The notes: a model not told the origin generated them from the sequence alone. A stretch of DNA of 64,000 nucleotides from Spirosoma pollinicola (GCF_002831565.1 NZ_CP025096.1:3201027-3265026); one strand, 5' to 3'; positions 28,515 through 37,017 are shown, counted from the stretch's first letter. A program made the numbers and translations.

Positions 28515-28637
28515 AAACAGGGTTTATTCACCACAGAGACGGTCCGCCGTTGCGGCACAAAGGTCACGGAGGAAAAAGTTCTCTGTGACAATTGTGCCGC
28601 AACGGCGGACCGTCTCTGTGGTGAATAAACCCTGTTT
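28515..28637. repeat. Very long perfect inverted repeat, CCACAGAG family
   Basis: Arms 28515-28560 and 28592-28637 are perfect 46-bp complements. Inner bases (28561-28571 with 28581-28591) pair at 8 of 11 positions, leaving a 9-base loop. Both arms carry the ACGGTCCGCCGTTGC block that is present in only one arm of the 2097 copy. It starts 22 bases after the stop of the low-complexity protein gene, in a convergent intergenic region. Confidence 0.95.
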
Positions 28638-28722
28638 AAACTTTTCAAACGGGTATGGACTAATTTTTTTTCTATCATTCCAACTTGAAACGTAAACATT
28701 TACTTTTAGTGAAATTTAGGAT

Positions 28723-28816
28723 GTTTTTTGTCATCCCGACGATAGGAGGGATCTTCGGTAAACCGGAGAACTTCTTTCTACCGAAGATCCCTCCTATCGT
28801 CGGGATGACAAAAAAC
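28723..28816. repeat. Perfect 38-bp inverted repeat, TGTCATCCCGACGA family
   Basis: Arms 28723-28760 and 28779-28816 are exact complements around an 18-base loop. Beyond the stem, flanks 28687-28722 and 28817-28845 are also imperfect inverted copies (TTTAGG with CCCTAAA, AAACGT with ACGTTT). The core is related to the repeat at 13043. It lies between convergent genes, so it may end transcription from both sides. Confidence 0.93.
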
Positions 28817-28883
28817 ACCCTAAATCTCATCAAAAGTAGACGTTTGAACAGGTTCAGGTTTTGACAATGCTTTATAGCAAAAT

Positions 28884-30386
28884 CTACCGTTCCAGCTTAA
28901 ACCCGGGATCGACCCGAACCCGGTCAGGGCGGTTAGCCACGTTCCAGCCAGTCAGGTAAATCCACTTTGCAATACGGGTCACTTTGTCGGTGTTGATGCG
29001 GTCGGGTTCATCTTTTGGCGTGTGGTAATCGGCGTGGAGCAGGGTCGTAAACGCGATAGCGGGCACATTGGCGCGGGCGTAGGGGAGGTGGTCTGAGCGG
29101 AAATACCAGCCTTCCGGGTGTTCGGGCTTATCCCACAGGGTATCGAGTTTAAAATGTGCCTCGGTTTTGTTCACTGCCAAAGCCGCATCGACAAGGTCGG
29201 TTGAGTTACGGTGCGGAGATTGCTGGCCTAGAATAGCAGCACTGTCGGGCGCATTCCGGCCTATCATTTCGGCGTTTAGTACCGCCACAATTGACCCTTT
29301 TGGTACGGTGGGATGCTCCACATAATAGCGGGAACCCAATAATCCACGTTCTTCGGCACCGTGAAAAACGATCAGAGCCGACCGCTTGCCGGGTTTCTGG
29401 GCAAAAGCACGCCCTATGGCCATCGTTGCCACACAGCCGCTCGCGTTATCGTCGGCCCCATTCCAGATCGAGTCCCCCGCTACCGCCCGTCGAACGCCAT
29501 CATGGTCCTGGTGGGTGCTGAACAGGACATATTCATTTTTGAGCTTTGGGTCTGTGCCCGGCACTTTGGCAACAATGTTAACGGACGGATAACTGAAACT
29601 TTCGACGTTTACAACATTGGTAAACTGCTGTCCCGGTTGCTTAACCCAGTCCAGCGCACTGGCCGGTAGCCAGACCGTAGGCGCCTGCGAAAAAACACGG
29701 GTGTTGGCCCCGCCGGGCAAGTCATATCGGCCGCGCTCCAGACCCGTTGTCCAGCGTTCAAAATACGACTGGGCGGGTGTGTCAGAAACCCAGACAACGG
29801 CCAGCGCACCGGCCTTTACCAGTTCTGCAGCCCGACGGGTCATGGTCCCGAATAAATGCCGACGGTAGCTGATTTCGGCAGGACCTGTCCCTGAAAACTC
29901 CAGGGCTACGGCTTTGCCTTTGATGTCGACTTTAGCCATATCCTCGGGTGTTCCTTTGCCCACAAATACGAGCGGTGCGTCAACAGAAGCAATGGCAGGA
30001 GCCAGAATAAACGCATCTTGACCATGAACAAGCTGGTGGGAGCCGATAGCCAGTCGGCTGGTTTCGGTGATGCGGGTGCGCTGAATATGGAAAAACTGAA
30101 AAAACGTGCCATCATCACCGGCGGGTTGCAAGCCCATTGCCCGTAGCTGGTCGGCAATCCAGACCGACGCTTTTAGTTCATCGAGGGAACCGCCTTCCCG
30201 ACCCCGAAAATGATCGCCCGCCAGGGCAAACAAGTCGCGTTTGATGTCACTTTCTTTAATTGCCGAAACGGCGTTGCCGCTACTGGCTTTCGACTGACCG
30301 AAGCCCGTAAATGAGGAGAGTAGAAGCGGCAAAACGAAAGCCGCCGTCAATAGCTGTCGAATTTTACGTTTGTTGAAGTTATTCAT
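28884..30386 (-). CDS. Secreted M28 family metallopeptidase
   Basis: This 500-residue protein has a signal peptide ending near SFTGFGQ. After an N-terminal cap and a PA-like insert (about 130-270) comes the two-zinc M28 aminopeptidase domain. Ligands and catalytic residues appear in FSTHQDHDG, NGADDNASG, HGAEERGLLGS and the late ADYHTPKDEPD histidine region. It would trim peptides in the periplasm or outside the cell. A TATATTTG -7 box lies 35 bases upstream. The gene is divergent from the DUF2892 gene. Confidence 0.92.
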   Translation of the reverse strand: MNNFNKRKIRQLLTAAFVLPLLLSSFTGFGQSKASSGNAVSAIKESDIKRDLFALAGDHFRGREGGSLDELKASVWIADQLRAMGLQPAGDDGTFFQFFHIQRTRITETSRLAIGSHQLVHGQDAFILAPAIASVDAPLVFVGKGTPEDMAKVDIKGKAVALEFSGTGPAEISYRRHLFGTMTRRAAELVKAGALAVVWVSDTPAQSYFERWTTGLERGRYDLPGGANTRVFSQAPTVWLPASALDWVKQPGQQFTNVVNVESFSYPSVNIVAKVPGTDPKLKNEYVLFSTHQDHDGVRRAVAGDSIWNGADDNASGCVATMAIGRAFAQKPGKRSALIVFHGAEERGLLGSRYYVEHPTVPKGSIVAVLNAEMIGRNAPDSAAILGQQSPHRNSTDLVDAALAVNKTEAHFKLDTLWDKPEHPEGWYFRSDHLPYARANVPAIAFTTLLHADYHTPKDEPDRINTDKVTRIAKWIYLTGWNVANRPDRVRVDPGFKLER

Positions 30387-30420
30387 GGTTGTATGTAAGG
30401 GGCTATTAAATGAAGCAAAG

Positions 30421-30428
30421 CAAATATA
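30421..30428 (-). promoter_or_regulatory. -7 promoter box for the M28 peptidase gene
   Basis: On the minus strand TATATTTG matches TAnnTTTG exactly, 35 bases before the ATG. A TTTG -33 element is not visible at the usual spacing. Confidence 0.4.
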
Positions 30429-30490
30429 AGCAGAGACCCGCTATGTTGCTGATTTGGTGAGCGGGCATTGTTGGCTGATTTCTGATCTGT

Positions 30491-30504
30491 GTAACAAATG
30501 TCAC
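30491..30504 (+). promoter_or_regulatory. Candidate Crp/Fnr-type operator, copy 1
   Basis: GTAACAAATGTCAC is a dyad (GTRACA-n2-TGTYAC) 49 bases before the DUF2892 start. A near copy with the same right flank (CGGAA) lies before the OsmC gene at 30858. The symmetry and length resemble sites of the Crp/Fnr superfamily; no such regulator gene is in the window. Confidence 0.45.
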
Positions 30505-30553
30505 GGAAGTCGTGATGGATAGCGCCGTACTTCGTTCCAAAAACTACACTATC

Positions 30554-30769
30554 ATGATAAAGAACATGGGGTCTGTTGACCGGCTTTTTCGGGTTGTCAT
30601 TGCGATTGTTCTGGCTATCCTGTTTTACAAGGATATTATTGCGGGCGTGTGGGGTATTGTGGCCCTCGTTGTAGCTGGCGTGTTTGTGCTAACCAGCCTG
30701 ATGAGTTCATGCCCTCTTTATTTACCCTTTGGCATTCGTACTAGTCGCCTTAAAAAAACTACGAAATGA
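30554..30769 (+). CDS. DUF2892 family small membrane protein
   Basis: The ATG at 30554 gives 71 residues; an upstream in-frame start at 30512 would put polar residues before the conserved beginning MIKNMGSVDRLFRVVI. Two membrane helices follow, with a conserved CPLYLPFGI near the C-terminus and a basic tail. DUF2892 proteins, related to the membrane part of rhodanese YgaP, have no firm function and often sit with sulfur- or stress-related genes. It shares a dyad motif with the OsmC gene downstream. Confidence 0.8.
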   Translation: MIKNMGSVDRLFRVVIAIVLAILFYKDIIAGVWGIVALVVAGVFVLTSLMSSCPLYLPFGIRTSRLKKTTK

Positions 30770-30857
30770 GTTTCAATCTGTTAGAAGCGTAGAAAAGGCA
30801 GTCCTTATTTACTGATGGAGAAGGGCTGTAAAGCTGACAACAATCAGGTCGCCATCT

Positions 30858-30871
30858 GTAACATTTATCAC
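30858..30871 (+). promoter_or_regulatory. Candidate Crp/Fnr-type operator, copy 2
   Basis: GTAACATTTATCAC lies 55 bases before the OsmC ATG and is followed by CGGAA exactly as in copy 1. A -7-like CAACTTTG starts 23 bases after it (30894), and in copy 1 a weaker TACTTCG starts at a similar distance (30528). Confidence 0.45.
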
Positions 30872-30926
30872 GGAACAGTACTCGACTAACGGCCAACTTT
30901 GGGGTATTAAATTCAAAAACTAGTGT

Positions 30927-31370
30927 ATGGAACCTATCTATTACGAAGTCAATCTTGGCTGGCAACACGACCGCATGGGTCAACTGAGTTCGCCTGCTTT
31001 AACGACAACAATCGAGGTAGCCACCCCGCCCGATTTCCCTAAAGGCATGGCTGGAATCTGGTCGCCTGAGCATTTGATGGTAGCTGCCGTTTCGAGTTGT
31101 TTTATGACATCTTTTCTGGCAATTTCCGAAAACTCCCAACTGGCATTTGAAACGTTTACCTGTCGGGCGGTAGGCAAGCTTGAGAAGATCGATAATGTGC
31201 TGATGGTTGCCGAGATCACGCTTTTCCCGGAAGTGGTTATCGTTCAGGAAAGTGATATGGACAAAGCAAATCGGGTATTGCTGAAGTCAGAAAAAGTCTG
31301 CCTGATTTCCAACTCAATTCGTTCCAAAGTGAGTATGCAGCCAACCATACAGGTTGAGGTTCAGGCATAG
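30927..31370 (+). CDS. OsmC/Ohr family protein
   Basis: This 147-residue cytoplasmic OsmC-fold protein has both active-site cysteines of the family, in VAAVSSCFMTSF (about residue 58) and EKVCLISNSI (about 128). Such proteins reduce organic hydroperoxides with thiols. The length and the SPEHLMVAAVSSC context are standard. A strong bidirectional terminator follows 28 bases after its stop. A dyad shared with the DUF2892 gene lies upstream, so the two may be co-regulated. Confidence 0.9.
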   Translation: MEPIYYEVNLGWQHDRMGQLSSPALTTTIEVATPPDFPKGMAGIWSPEHLMVAAVSSCFMTSFLAISENSQLAFETFTCRAVGKLEKIDNVLMVAEITLFPEVVIVQESDMDKANRVLLKSEKVCLISNSIRSKVSMQPTIQVEVQA

Positions 31371-31398
31371 GGTTGGTTGACACTCTTTACTTTACGTC

Positions 31399-31440
31399 AA
31401 ACAAAAAGAGCAGGCTGTTTGCGGCCTGCTCTTTTTGTTT
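31399..31440. terminator. Bidirectional rho-independent terminator
   Basis: A 17-bp perfect stem (31399-31415 with 31424-31440) around an 8-base loop, GC-rich at the top (GAGCAGGC), ends in A- and T-runs on both sides. It lies between the convergent OsmC gene and the 606-residue protein gene and can end both transcripts. Confidence 0.92.
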
Positions 31441-31472
31441 TCTTGTATGTAATTTCCTGTGGTAATGGGAGC

Positions 31473-33293
31473 TTACACGGCCTCGGCAACCAGCATCGGA
31501 AGAAACTCCTGCATGAGCATACGTAGCCGGTTTTCAGCCTCGGCTAATCCTCTGGAAAACGCTTCCTGTGCGGCTGGGGACTCGTCAACGTTCGGTGTCA
31601 ACTGCTGGTAATAAGTAATGCCATCAGCTAGATTCCGGCAGAAATTCTTGACGTACGTAACTCGTTTTTTATCCAAAAGATCAAGGTCAACTAGCTGCTC
31701 CTTCAGGTAATTCAGGTATTGGGTTAGCTCGTTCACGAACATGTGAGGCCGTTCGGGGCCGGTGAGTAAGTTTGTCCGTCCGTATATGTGGTCGGTCATT
31801 TCGGCCAGGGATGCAACCTTGGAAAAATAAGCGATGTTTGGGCCGGGACAAATCGTTACGGCGTGTAATTTTTTAAGAAACGGAACGCCATATACGTGCG
31901 AAACCGCATTGCTTAGCCCAACACACAAGCATTCTTTTTCAACTACCTCGGCTGTCAGCCGGTGGTGCTCATGGGCAGGGAGGTTGAGTGATTTAAGTTG
32001 GGCCAGCTTCAGTTTCTGATACTGCAGCGAAGCCGTACAGATAGGCTCTGTGGTAAATTCGGTATTCGTAACGAGGTGCTTCTCGGTACAGGGGCTTCCC
32101 GCTCTTCCGTGATGAATGCGATTCAGTTTTTCCACTTCGGCAGTGGTGCCTTTCAGGTAATAAAACCGCACGCCTAGTGGAGAGGCCTTACTCAAGACCA
32201 CGTCGGCCTGACGAGCGTTCTGGAGTTTCCCCAACGTATCGTTATCGACGGTGGTTGCTTCAGGGACCAGCAGGAAGGGCGTTCCCCACCCGGTACTGGC
32301 AGCGCCATAATATTGACGTAAAAACTGGTCTTCTTCATGGGTACCAATGCCCCCCTGAACCGTCAGGATAATGGGGTGAGGCTCATCAAAAACGGGCTTG
32401 CCTTTTAGTTGCAGGGCGTTGGTATAGAGCGGGAAAAGTGCATTGACCAACTCGTCTTTTTTGTTCTTGAATTCGTCAAGAATCGGCCCCATCAGAAACC
32501 CATCGGTAGCAAAAGCATGACCGCCACAGTTCAGGCCCGATTCGACCCGGAATTCGCTGACCCAAACGCCTTTCTTGGCCAGGTATTTCCCCTGAATCAG
32601 CGCCGACCGATAGTCACTTACCTTGATAACGACTTTCTTGTCGAACTCGCCAGGGCCTTTGGCATCGAACCCAGGGCAGTTTTCCAGGTAATTGAATAGG
32701 CGTGGATTCAGTCCCGCCGAGAAAATAATCGATGAGTTGGTCAGGGTACTTTTTGCGTAACCTTCTAAAGCCCTGATCGCATCGGAGCCATTATCAACCA
32801 CAACGCCATCTTTATCGAGGTTATTTTTGTCAACTTTCGTCATGATGTTGACATCAATACTTCCCGGCTGAATCTGGCTTCTCAACACGTGTTCTAAACG
32901 GGCTTTTTCGGTTTGGTCATCCGACTGCGCCATTTTGTTGTATAAACTCTTCAGCTTACTGCTATCGGGCAGCATCTCGAAGTATTTAACAAGCTCTGAA
33001 CCAGTTTCGAAGGCGGCATTTTTTAGTGTGTCAATCTGACCCTGAACGGTTCTGTTCATCAGGTCGAGGTAGTCCGTTATCCGACGGACCCGGTAGTCAT
33101 CTTCCTGAGATGTAATTGGTATATAGGGCTCATTTGCCTGTTGGTAATAATAATTACGCATAGACTCTACCAGCCGGTCTTCGACAATCGACAGAACCGA
33201 ATTGATACCGAAACGCGCCACTTTAAATGGCGAGTCTATAGTATAGGCCAGACCCATGACCGGGATGTGAAAGCTGTGAACGGGGTTGTTCAT
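31473..33293 (-). CDS. Large conserved protein resembling nitronate monooxygenase
   Basis: This 606-residue protein has no signal peptide. Residues 10-40 (IPVMGLAYTIDSPFKVARFG) look like the first strand of an FMN TIM barrel. NCGGHAFATDG (about 253) resembles the GGH motif, and ILTVQGGIGTHEEDQF (about 308) the phosphate-binding GGIG of nitronate monooxygenase-like enzymes. Inserts of about 150 residues and a helical C-terminus make it much longer than the usual 320-370 residues. Cysteines occur in pairs in the second half (SPCTEK, EPICTAS, KECLCVGLSN), possibly a metal or Fe-S site. The function is unknown; the family assignment is inference from motifs. Confidence 0.6.
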   Translation of the reverse strand: MNNPVHSFHIPVMGLAYTIDSPFKVARFGINSVLSIVEDRLVESMRNYYYQQANEPYIPITSQEDDYRVRRITDYLDLMNRTVQGQIDTLKNAAFETGSELVKYFEMLPDSSKLKSLYNKMAQSDDQTEKARLEHVLRSQIQPGSIDVNIMTKVDKNNLDKDGVVVDNGSDAIRALEGYAKSTLTNSSIIFSAGLNPRLFNYLENCPGFDAKGPGEFDKKVVIKVSDYRSALIQGKYLAKKGVWVSEFRVESGLNCGGHAFATDGFLMGPILDEFKNKKDELVNALFPLYTNALQLKGKPVFDEPHPIILTVQGGIGTHEEDQFLRQYYGAASTGWGTPFLLVPEATTVDNDTLGKLQNARQADVVLSKASPLGVRFYYLKGTTAEVEKLNRIHHGRAGSPCTEKHLVTNTEFTTEPICTASLQYQKLKLAQLKSLNLPAHEHHRLTAEVVEKECLCVGLSNAVSHVYGVPFLKKLHAVTICPGPNIAYFSKVASLAEMTDHIYGRTNLLTGPERPHMFVNELTQYLNYLKEQLVDLDLLDKKRVTYVKNFCRNLADGITYYQQLTPNVDESPAAQEAFSRGLAEAENRLRMLMQEFLPMLVAEAV

Positions 33294-33318
33294 AGAGAAT
33301 TAGTGGGGTACTTTTTTG

Positions 33319-33354
33319 CATGACACAGATGACTCATCGGCTATCTGTGTCATG
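33319..33354. repeat. Short inverted repeat with TGACACAGAT arms
   Basis: CATGACACAGAT (33319-33330) pairs perfectly with 33343-33354 around a 12-base loop. The arm is the same as part of the arm of the 34839 element (GATGACACAGATTG). It lies just upstream of the 606-residue protein gene. The rest of 33355-33621 has no supported feature apart from the upstream region of the hydrolase gene. Confidence 0.75.
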
Positions 33355-33621
33355 TTTATACTGGTAAAGAATAGTGGGAATATATGCCCTTAATTTATGC
33401 ACTAAAGATAATCGGTGCTTTTTGGGAGGAGGTTGATTAGCATAAGGTAACCATATGATTGTTGTCAGTAGCGTACGTTCTGGCCGTCGTAAACCGGAGA
33501 GGGGTAGCGGCTTGAAGGCATCCCCTCGACAACTCAAAAGTGACAGGAATGGTAACCGAAGTGATAGCTTACACCAATGACTATTGCCATATTTGCATAC
33601 CTCTTTACTTAAAATCAGACA

Positions 33622-34827
33622 ATGAAACTGTTGACAGTACTCAAGACCTGGCGATCGGTTAGCGTCGCGCTTTTTGTTGTTGTTTATATAACGGGTTGTT
33701 CATCCGCAACGACCGATCCCCAGCCCACTGCCGATCAATATCTGGTGAGTAGCACTGACGTTGCCACGCTGACAAAAGAGCAACTTGTCACGCAGGCATC
33801 GGCTGTTAGTCCACTCTATGCTCTTCTGTTGCGTCAGGGAGTGTCGGCGGTTAAACTCGTCTACAAAACAACGAACTGGGATGGCAGCAGCATTCAGGCA
33901 TCGGGGCTGTTGATCATTCCAGCGACTACTGAGGCTGTTCCTATGATCAGCGAACAGCATGGTACTATTTTCGATGATGTCGATGCACCGTCTAACTTCG
34001 GTCCCGGCAGTGAGGCTTATCAGTACGCCACCATCTTTTCGTCTATAGGCTACATCATTGCCTGCCCGGACTATATTGGTTTTGGGGCTTCTAAAAACTT
34101 ACCTCATACGTATGAACACCGGGCCAGTCAGGCGCAGGCCAGTCTGGATATGCTGCGAGCTGCTAGAGAGTACATAAAGGCCCATTCTGCTATTAAATGG
34201 GACTCGCGGCTCTATTTGGCGGGCTACTCAGAAGGTGGTTTTGCGACTATGGCACTCTACAAAAAGATGCAGGAAGAAGTACCCACTGAGTTTAATCTGC
34301 GGGCGGTTTCGTGCGGGGCCGGGGCCTATGACAAGACTAATTTTATGAAAGCGTTACTGACGCAGCCATCGGCTGGGGTGGCGCAGTGGAACCGGGCGTT
34401 TTTGTGGGTATTGCTTACCTACGACCAGATTTACAAGCTCAACCGGCCGCTCTCGTTTTATTTCAAAGAGCCATATCTGACAGATATTCAGAAGAACCGG
34501 CAATTGGCTACCGTGGCCGTAAGTTTCGATCAGATATTGACCGATTCGTTCAAGGCCGGTATTTTGTCGGGAACAGACACTGCCTTCTTAAACGCCGTAG
34601 CTGATAATAATATCTACGACTGGAAGCCGCTAACGACGTTGCATATGTACCACGGCGACGCCGATCCACAGGTGTATTACCTGAATTCGAAGAATGCCTA
34701 TGACGCTATGCAAGCCAGGGGAGCAGGTAAAACAGTGCAGCTATTTACGAGTGTTGGCAAGACCCACGTTCAGACTATTCCTGATTGGCTGGCCGGTACC
34801 TATACCTTGTTTTCGTCTGTTCAGTAA
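33622..34827 (+). CDS. Alpha/beta hydrolase lipoprotein
   Basis: This 401-residue protein has a signal and lipobox (ITGC, Cys26). The alpha/beta-hydrolase fold shows HGTIFDDVD near the oxyanion strand, the nucleophile elbow GYSEGG (about 206), a late Asp in HGDADPQVYY and a His in KTHVQTIPDW. The arrangement resembles secreted lipases and esterases, including the group with N-terminal YxxxxxWDG elements. The substrate is unknown. The gene is convergent with nagB, and a 45-bp inverted repeat lies between them. Confidence 0.85.
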   Translation: MKLLTVLKTWRSVSVALFVVVYITGCSSATTDPQPTADQYLVSSTDVATLTKEQLVTQASAVSPLYALLLRQGVSAVKLVYKTTNWDGSSIQASGLLIIPATTEAVPMISEQHGTIFDDVDAPSNFGPGSEAYQYATIFSSIGYIIACPDYIGFGASKNLPHTYEHRASQAQASLDMLRAAREYIKAHSAIKWDSRLYLAGYSEGGFATMALYKKMQEEVPTEFNLRAVSCGAGAYDKTNFMKALLTQPSAGVAQWNRAFLWVLLTYDQIYKLNRPLSFYFKEPYLTDIQKNRQLATVAVSFDQILTDSFKAGILSGTDTAFLNAVADNNIYDWKPLTTLHMYHGDADPQVYYLNSKNAYDAMQARGAGKTVQLFTSVGKTHVQTIPDWLAGTYTLFSSVQ

Positions 34828-34838
34828 CTAGAGCAGGG

Positions 34839-34966
34839 TTATAAAAATAAGGGGAACGCGGATGACACAGATTGAACGGATTTACACAGATTAAACCGGG
34901 AAGTGTCAGTTTTTACAGCGAAAATCCGTTCAATCTGTGTCATCCGCGTTCCCCTTATTTTTATAA
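34839..34966. repeat. Perfect 45-bp inverted repeat, GATGACACAGATTGAACGG family
   Basis: Arms 34839-34883 and 34922-34966 are exact complements around a 38-base loop. The arm runs from TTATAAAAATAAGGGG through CGCGGATGACACAG to GAACGGATTT. The element starts 11 bases after the hydrolase stop and ends 14 bases before the nagB stop, filling a convergent gap. A short relative is at 33319. Confidence 0.95.
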
Positions 34967-34980
34967 GAAAACTCTGGTAA

Positions 34981-35757
34981 TTAAAGTAAGCGGGCGCTGT
35001 CCTGATCAATAAAGAGGGTGGCATTCGGGTGCTGCCGTAAACAGGTCGACGGATAGTTTTCTGAAACAGGATCGGTCAATGTATGGTGGATGGCTTCGGC
35101 TTTGTGCGCAGCCGGCACCATACAAAAGATCGTTGGGGCGTTGACCAGTGCCGGAATCGTGAGCGTGAGGGCATATTCGGGCACTTGATCCAGACTGGCA
35201 AAACAACCGTCGTGAACTTGCTGCCAGCGACTTGTTAAGTCCAGACCGACTTTTTTGACGAGAGTAGGGTCATCAAAACGAGCTACATGCGGGTCGTTAA
35301 AGGCAATATGGCAGTTCTCGCCGATACCCATGCACACAATGTCGGCGGGGTAGTCTGTTAATAAAGCTGCGTAGCGTTTGCACTCCTCGTCGGGGGCGTT
35401 GTTGCCATCAATGTAATAAATTGCCAGCAGGGGTACTTTACTAAATAGGGCCTCTTTCAGGAAATTGCCGAACCGTTGGGGAGCATCGTCGGGCAAGCCA
35501 ATGTATTCATCCATATGGAAGGCGTTGATTCGCGTCCAGTCTATATCGGACTGTCTGGCCAGGGCATCCAGAAACTCATTTTGCGAGGGAGCCGCAGCAA
35601 AGACGATATTGATGACCGGCTGTTTGGTAAGTAAATTCCGAATGGCTTCGGCGGCTTGAAAGGCCGCGTTTTCGCCCAGACTTTGTCGGTTTTGGAACAG
35701 ATTAACCGTAAGGTGATCGATGTTGAATTCGCGCAATGGAGAAAAGTCAGGGTTCAT
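34981..35757 (-). CDS. nagB: Glucosamine-6-phosphate deaminase
   Basis: This 258-residue cytoplasmic enzyme converts glucosamine 6-phosphate to fructose 6-phosphate and ammonia. Family motifs are present: FHMDEYIGL (about 80-88) and GIGENCHIAFNDP (about 142-154). The latter has Cys where many homologues have Gly before the catalytic His. It directly follows nagA (67-base gap), completing the route from N-acetylglucosamine 6-phosphate to glycolysis. The transcript probably ends at the 45-bp inverted repeat. Confidence 0.92.
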   Translation of the reverse strand: MNPDFSPLREFNIDHLTVNLFQNRQSLGENAAFQAAEAIRNLLTKQPVINIVFAAAPSQNEFLDALARQSDIDWTRINAFHMDEYIGLPDDAPQRFGNFLKEALFSKVPLLAIYYIDGNNAPDEECKRYAALLTDYPADIVCMGIGENCHIAFNDPHVARFDDPTLVKKVGLDLTSRWQQVHDGCFASLDQVPEYALTLTIPALVNAPTIFCMVPAAHKAEAIHHTLTDPVSENYPSTCLRQHPNATLFIDQDSARLL

Positions 35758-35823
35758 AGAGTGAGGTTATTGATACGTTTAATAAGTAAGGCCGGTTTGT
35801 TGGAACCAACGCCCTGTCGAACA

Positions 35824-37017
35824 TTAATCCTGCGTCTGGCTGTCCTTTTGGTAAATAACGGTACCCTGAACCATCGTCATGGACACGGTAATAGTCTGAT
35901 CGAAAATTACAATATCAGCGTCTTTGCCTTTGGCGAGGGAGCCTTTTTGCTGATCGACGCCCATGATGCGGGCGGGTGTTGTGCTGGCCATTCGGACGGC
36001 TTCCAATAAAGAAACGTCTGCGAGTTTTACCATGTTTCTGACGAGTTGGCTGGTCGTGGCAACGCTTCCCGCAAAGGCCGTTCGGTCGGGGAGTTTGGCG
36101 ACGCCATCTTCAACGATCACTTTCAGCCCGTTTGACAGGGAACCCAATATGCTTTCGCCTTCGGGCATACCGGCGTCCCGCATGGCATCCGTAATAAGCG
36201 CAATACGGTCGGCCCCCTTAATTTTATAGACCAGTTTGAGCAATGGGGGCGGCAGATGAATACCATCGCCAATGATCTCAACATCCAGATCCAGCAGAAA
36301 CGCACTCTCAATCACACCCGCATACCGAAACGCATTTCGACGGGTAACCCCCGACATGGCTGAGTACAGATGCGTAACCAGCGAATAGCCATTTTCGTAG
36401 GCTGTCAGCACATCATCATACAACGCGTCGGTATGGGCAATGGCGGCCAGTATACCTTTTTGCCGGAGCCGCTGCCCGAAGGCAATAGCGCCTTCCAGCT
36501 CTGGTGCGGCACTCCACCGGACAATTGACGGTGAGTGACTCAGAATTTCTTCGTATTCCTGCGGGTCAGGATTGCGAATATAGCGAGGGTCCTGAGCACC
36601 CCGCTGGCTTAGCGCAAAGTAGGGCCCTTCCAGATGCATGCCCAGAAAAGCCGCTCCCTGATTATTGTTTCGTTTGGCGCGCTCATAGACGTCCAGCGTT
36701 TTCAAGAGGTCTTCTTTTTCGGCTGTTAGCGTCGTTGGAACAAGCGCCGTTGTGCCATAACGTGCATGAAGTTCGGCGATTCGCAGGAAGGCTTCTTCGG
36801 TGCCATCCATAAAGTCGAATCCACCCCCGCCATGTACATGGATGTCGATGAAGCCGGGAGCCACAAACTGGCCCTTCGCGTCGATGTTAACAGCATCTGG
36901 AACATCGACCGGACCTTCCTGTATGTCCAGAATCTGGTTTCCATCAATCACCACCGTTCCGTTTTTGATAGTACGAAAAGGGGTTAGAATGGTGCCATTG
37001 CTAATTTTTAGTTTCAT
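35824..37017 (-). CDS. nagA: N-acetylglucosamine-6-phosphate deacetylase
   Basis: This 397-residue amidohydrolase removes acetate from GlcNAc-6-P. Metal and active-site motifs are in place: HVHGGGGFDFMDG (about 59-71), HLEGPYFA (about 128), IAHTDALYDD (about 192), HLYSAMSG (about 214) and LITDAM (about 273). It lies between the MFS transporter and nagB, all in the same direction. A strong inverted repeat between the transporter stop and the nagA start could lower or stabilise expression of nagA-nagB relative to upstream genes. Confidence 0.93.
   Translation of the reverse strand: MKLKISNGTILTPFRTIKNGTVVIDGNQILDIQEGPVDVPDAVNIDAKGQFVAPGFIDIHVHGGGGFDFMDGTEEAFLRIAELHARYGTTALVPTTLTAEKEDLLKTLDVYERAKRNNNQGAAFLGMHLEGPYFALSQRGAQDPRYIRNPDPQEYEEILSHSPSIVRWSAAPELEGAIAFGQRLRQKGILAAIAHTDALYDDVLTAYENGYSLVTHLYSAMSGVTRRNAFRYAGVIESAFLLDLDVEIIGDGIHLPPPLLKLVYKIKGADRIALITDAMRDAGMPEGESILGSLSNGLKVIVEDGVAKLPDRTAFAGSVATTSQLVRNMVKLADVSLLEAVRMASTTPARIMGVDQQKGSLAKGKDADIVIFDQTITVSMTMVQGTVIYQKDSQTQD

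Noticed and set aside
33319..33354. A rho-independent terminator
   Set aside because: It lies upstream, not downstream, of the adjacent gene and lacks a T-run, so it is better listed as an inverted repeat.
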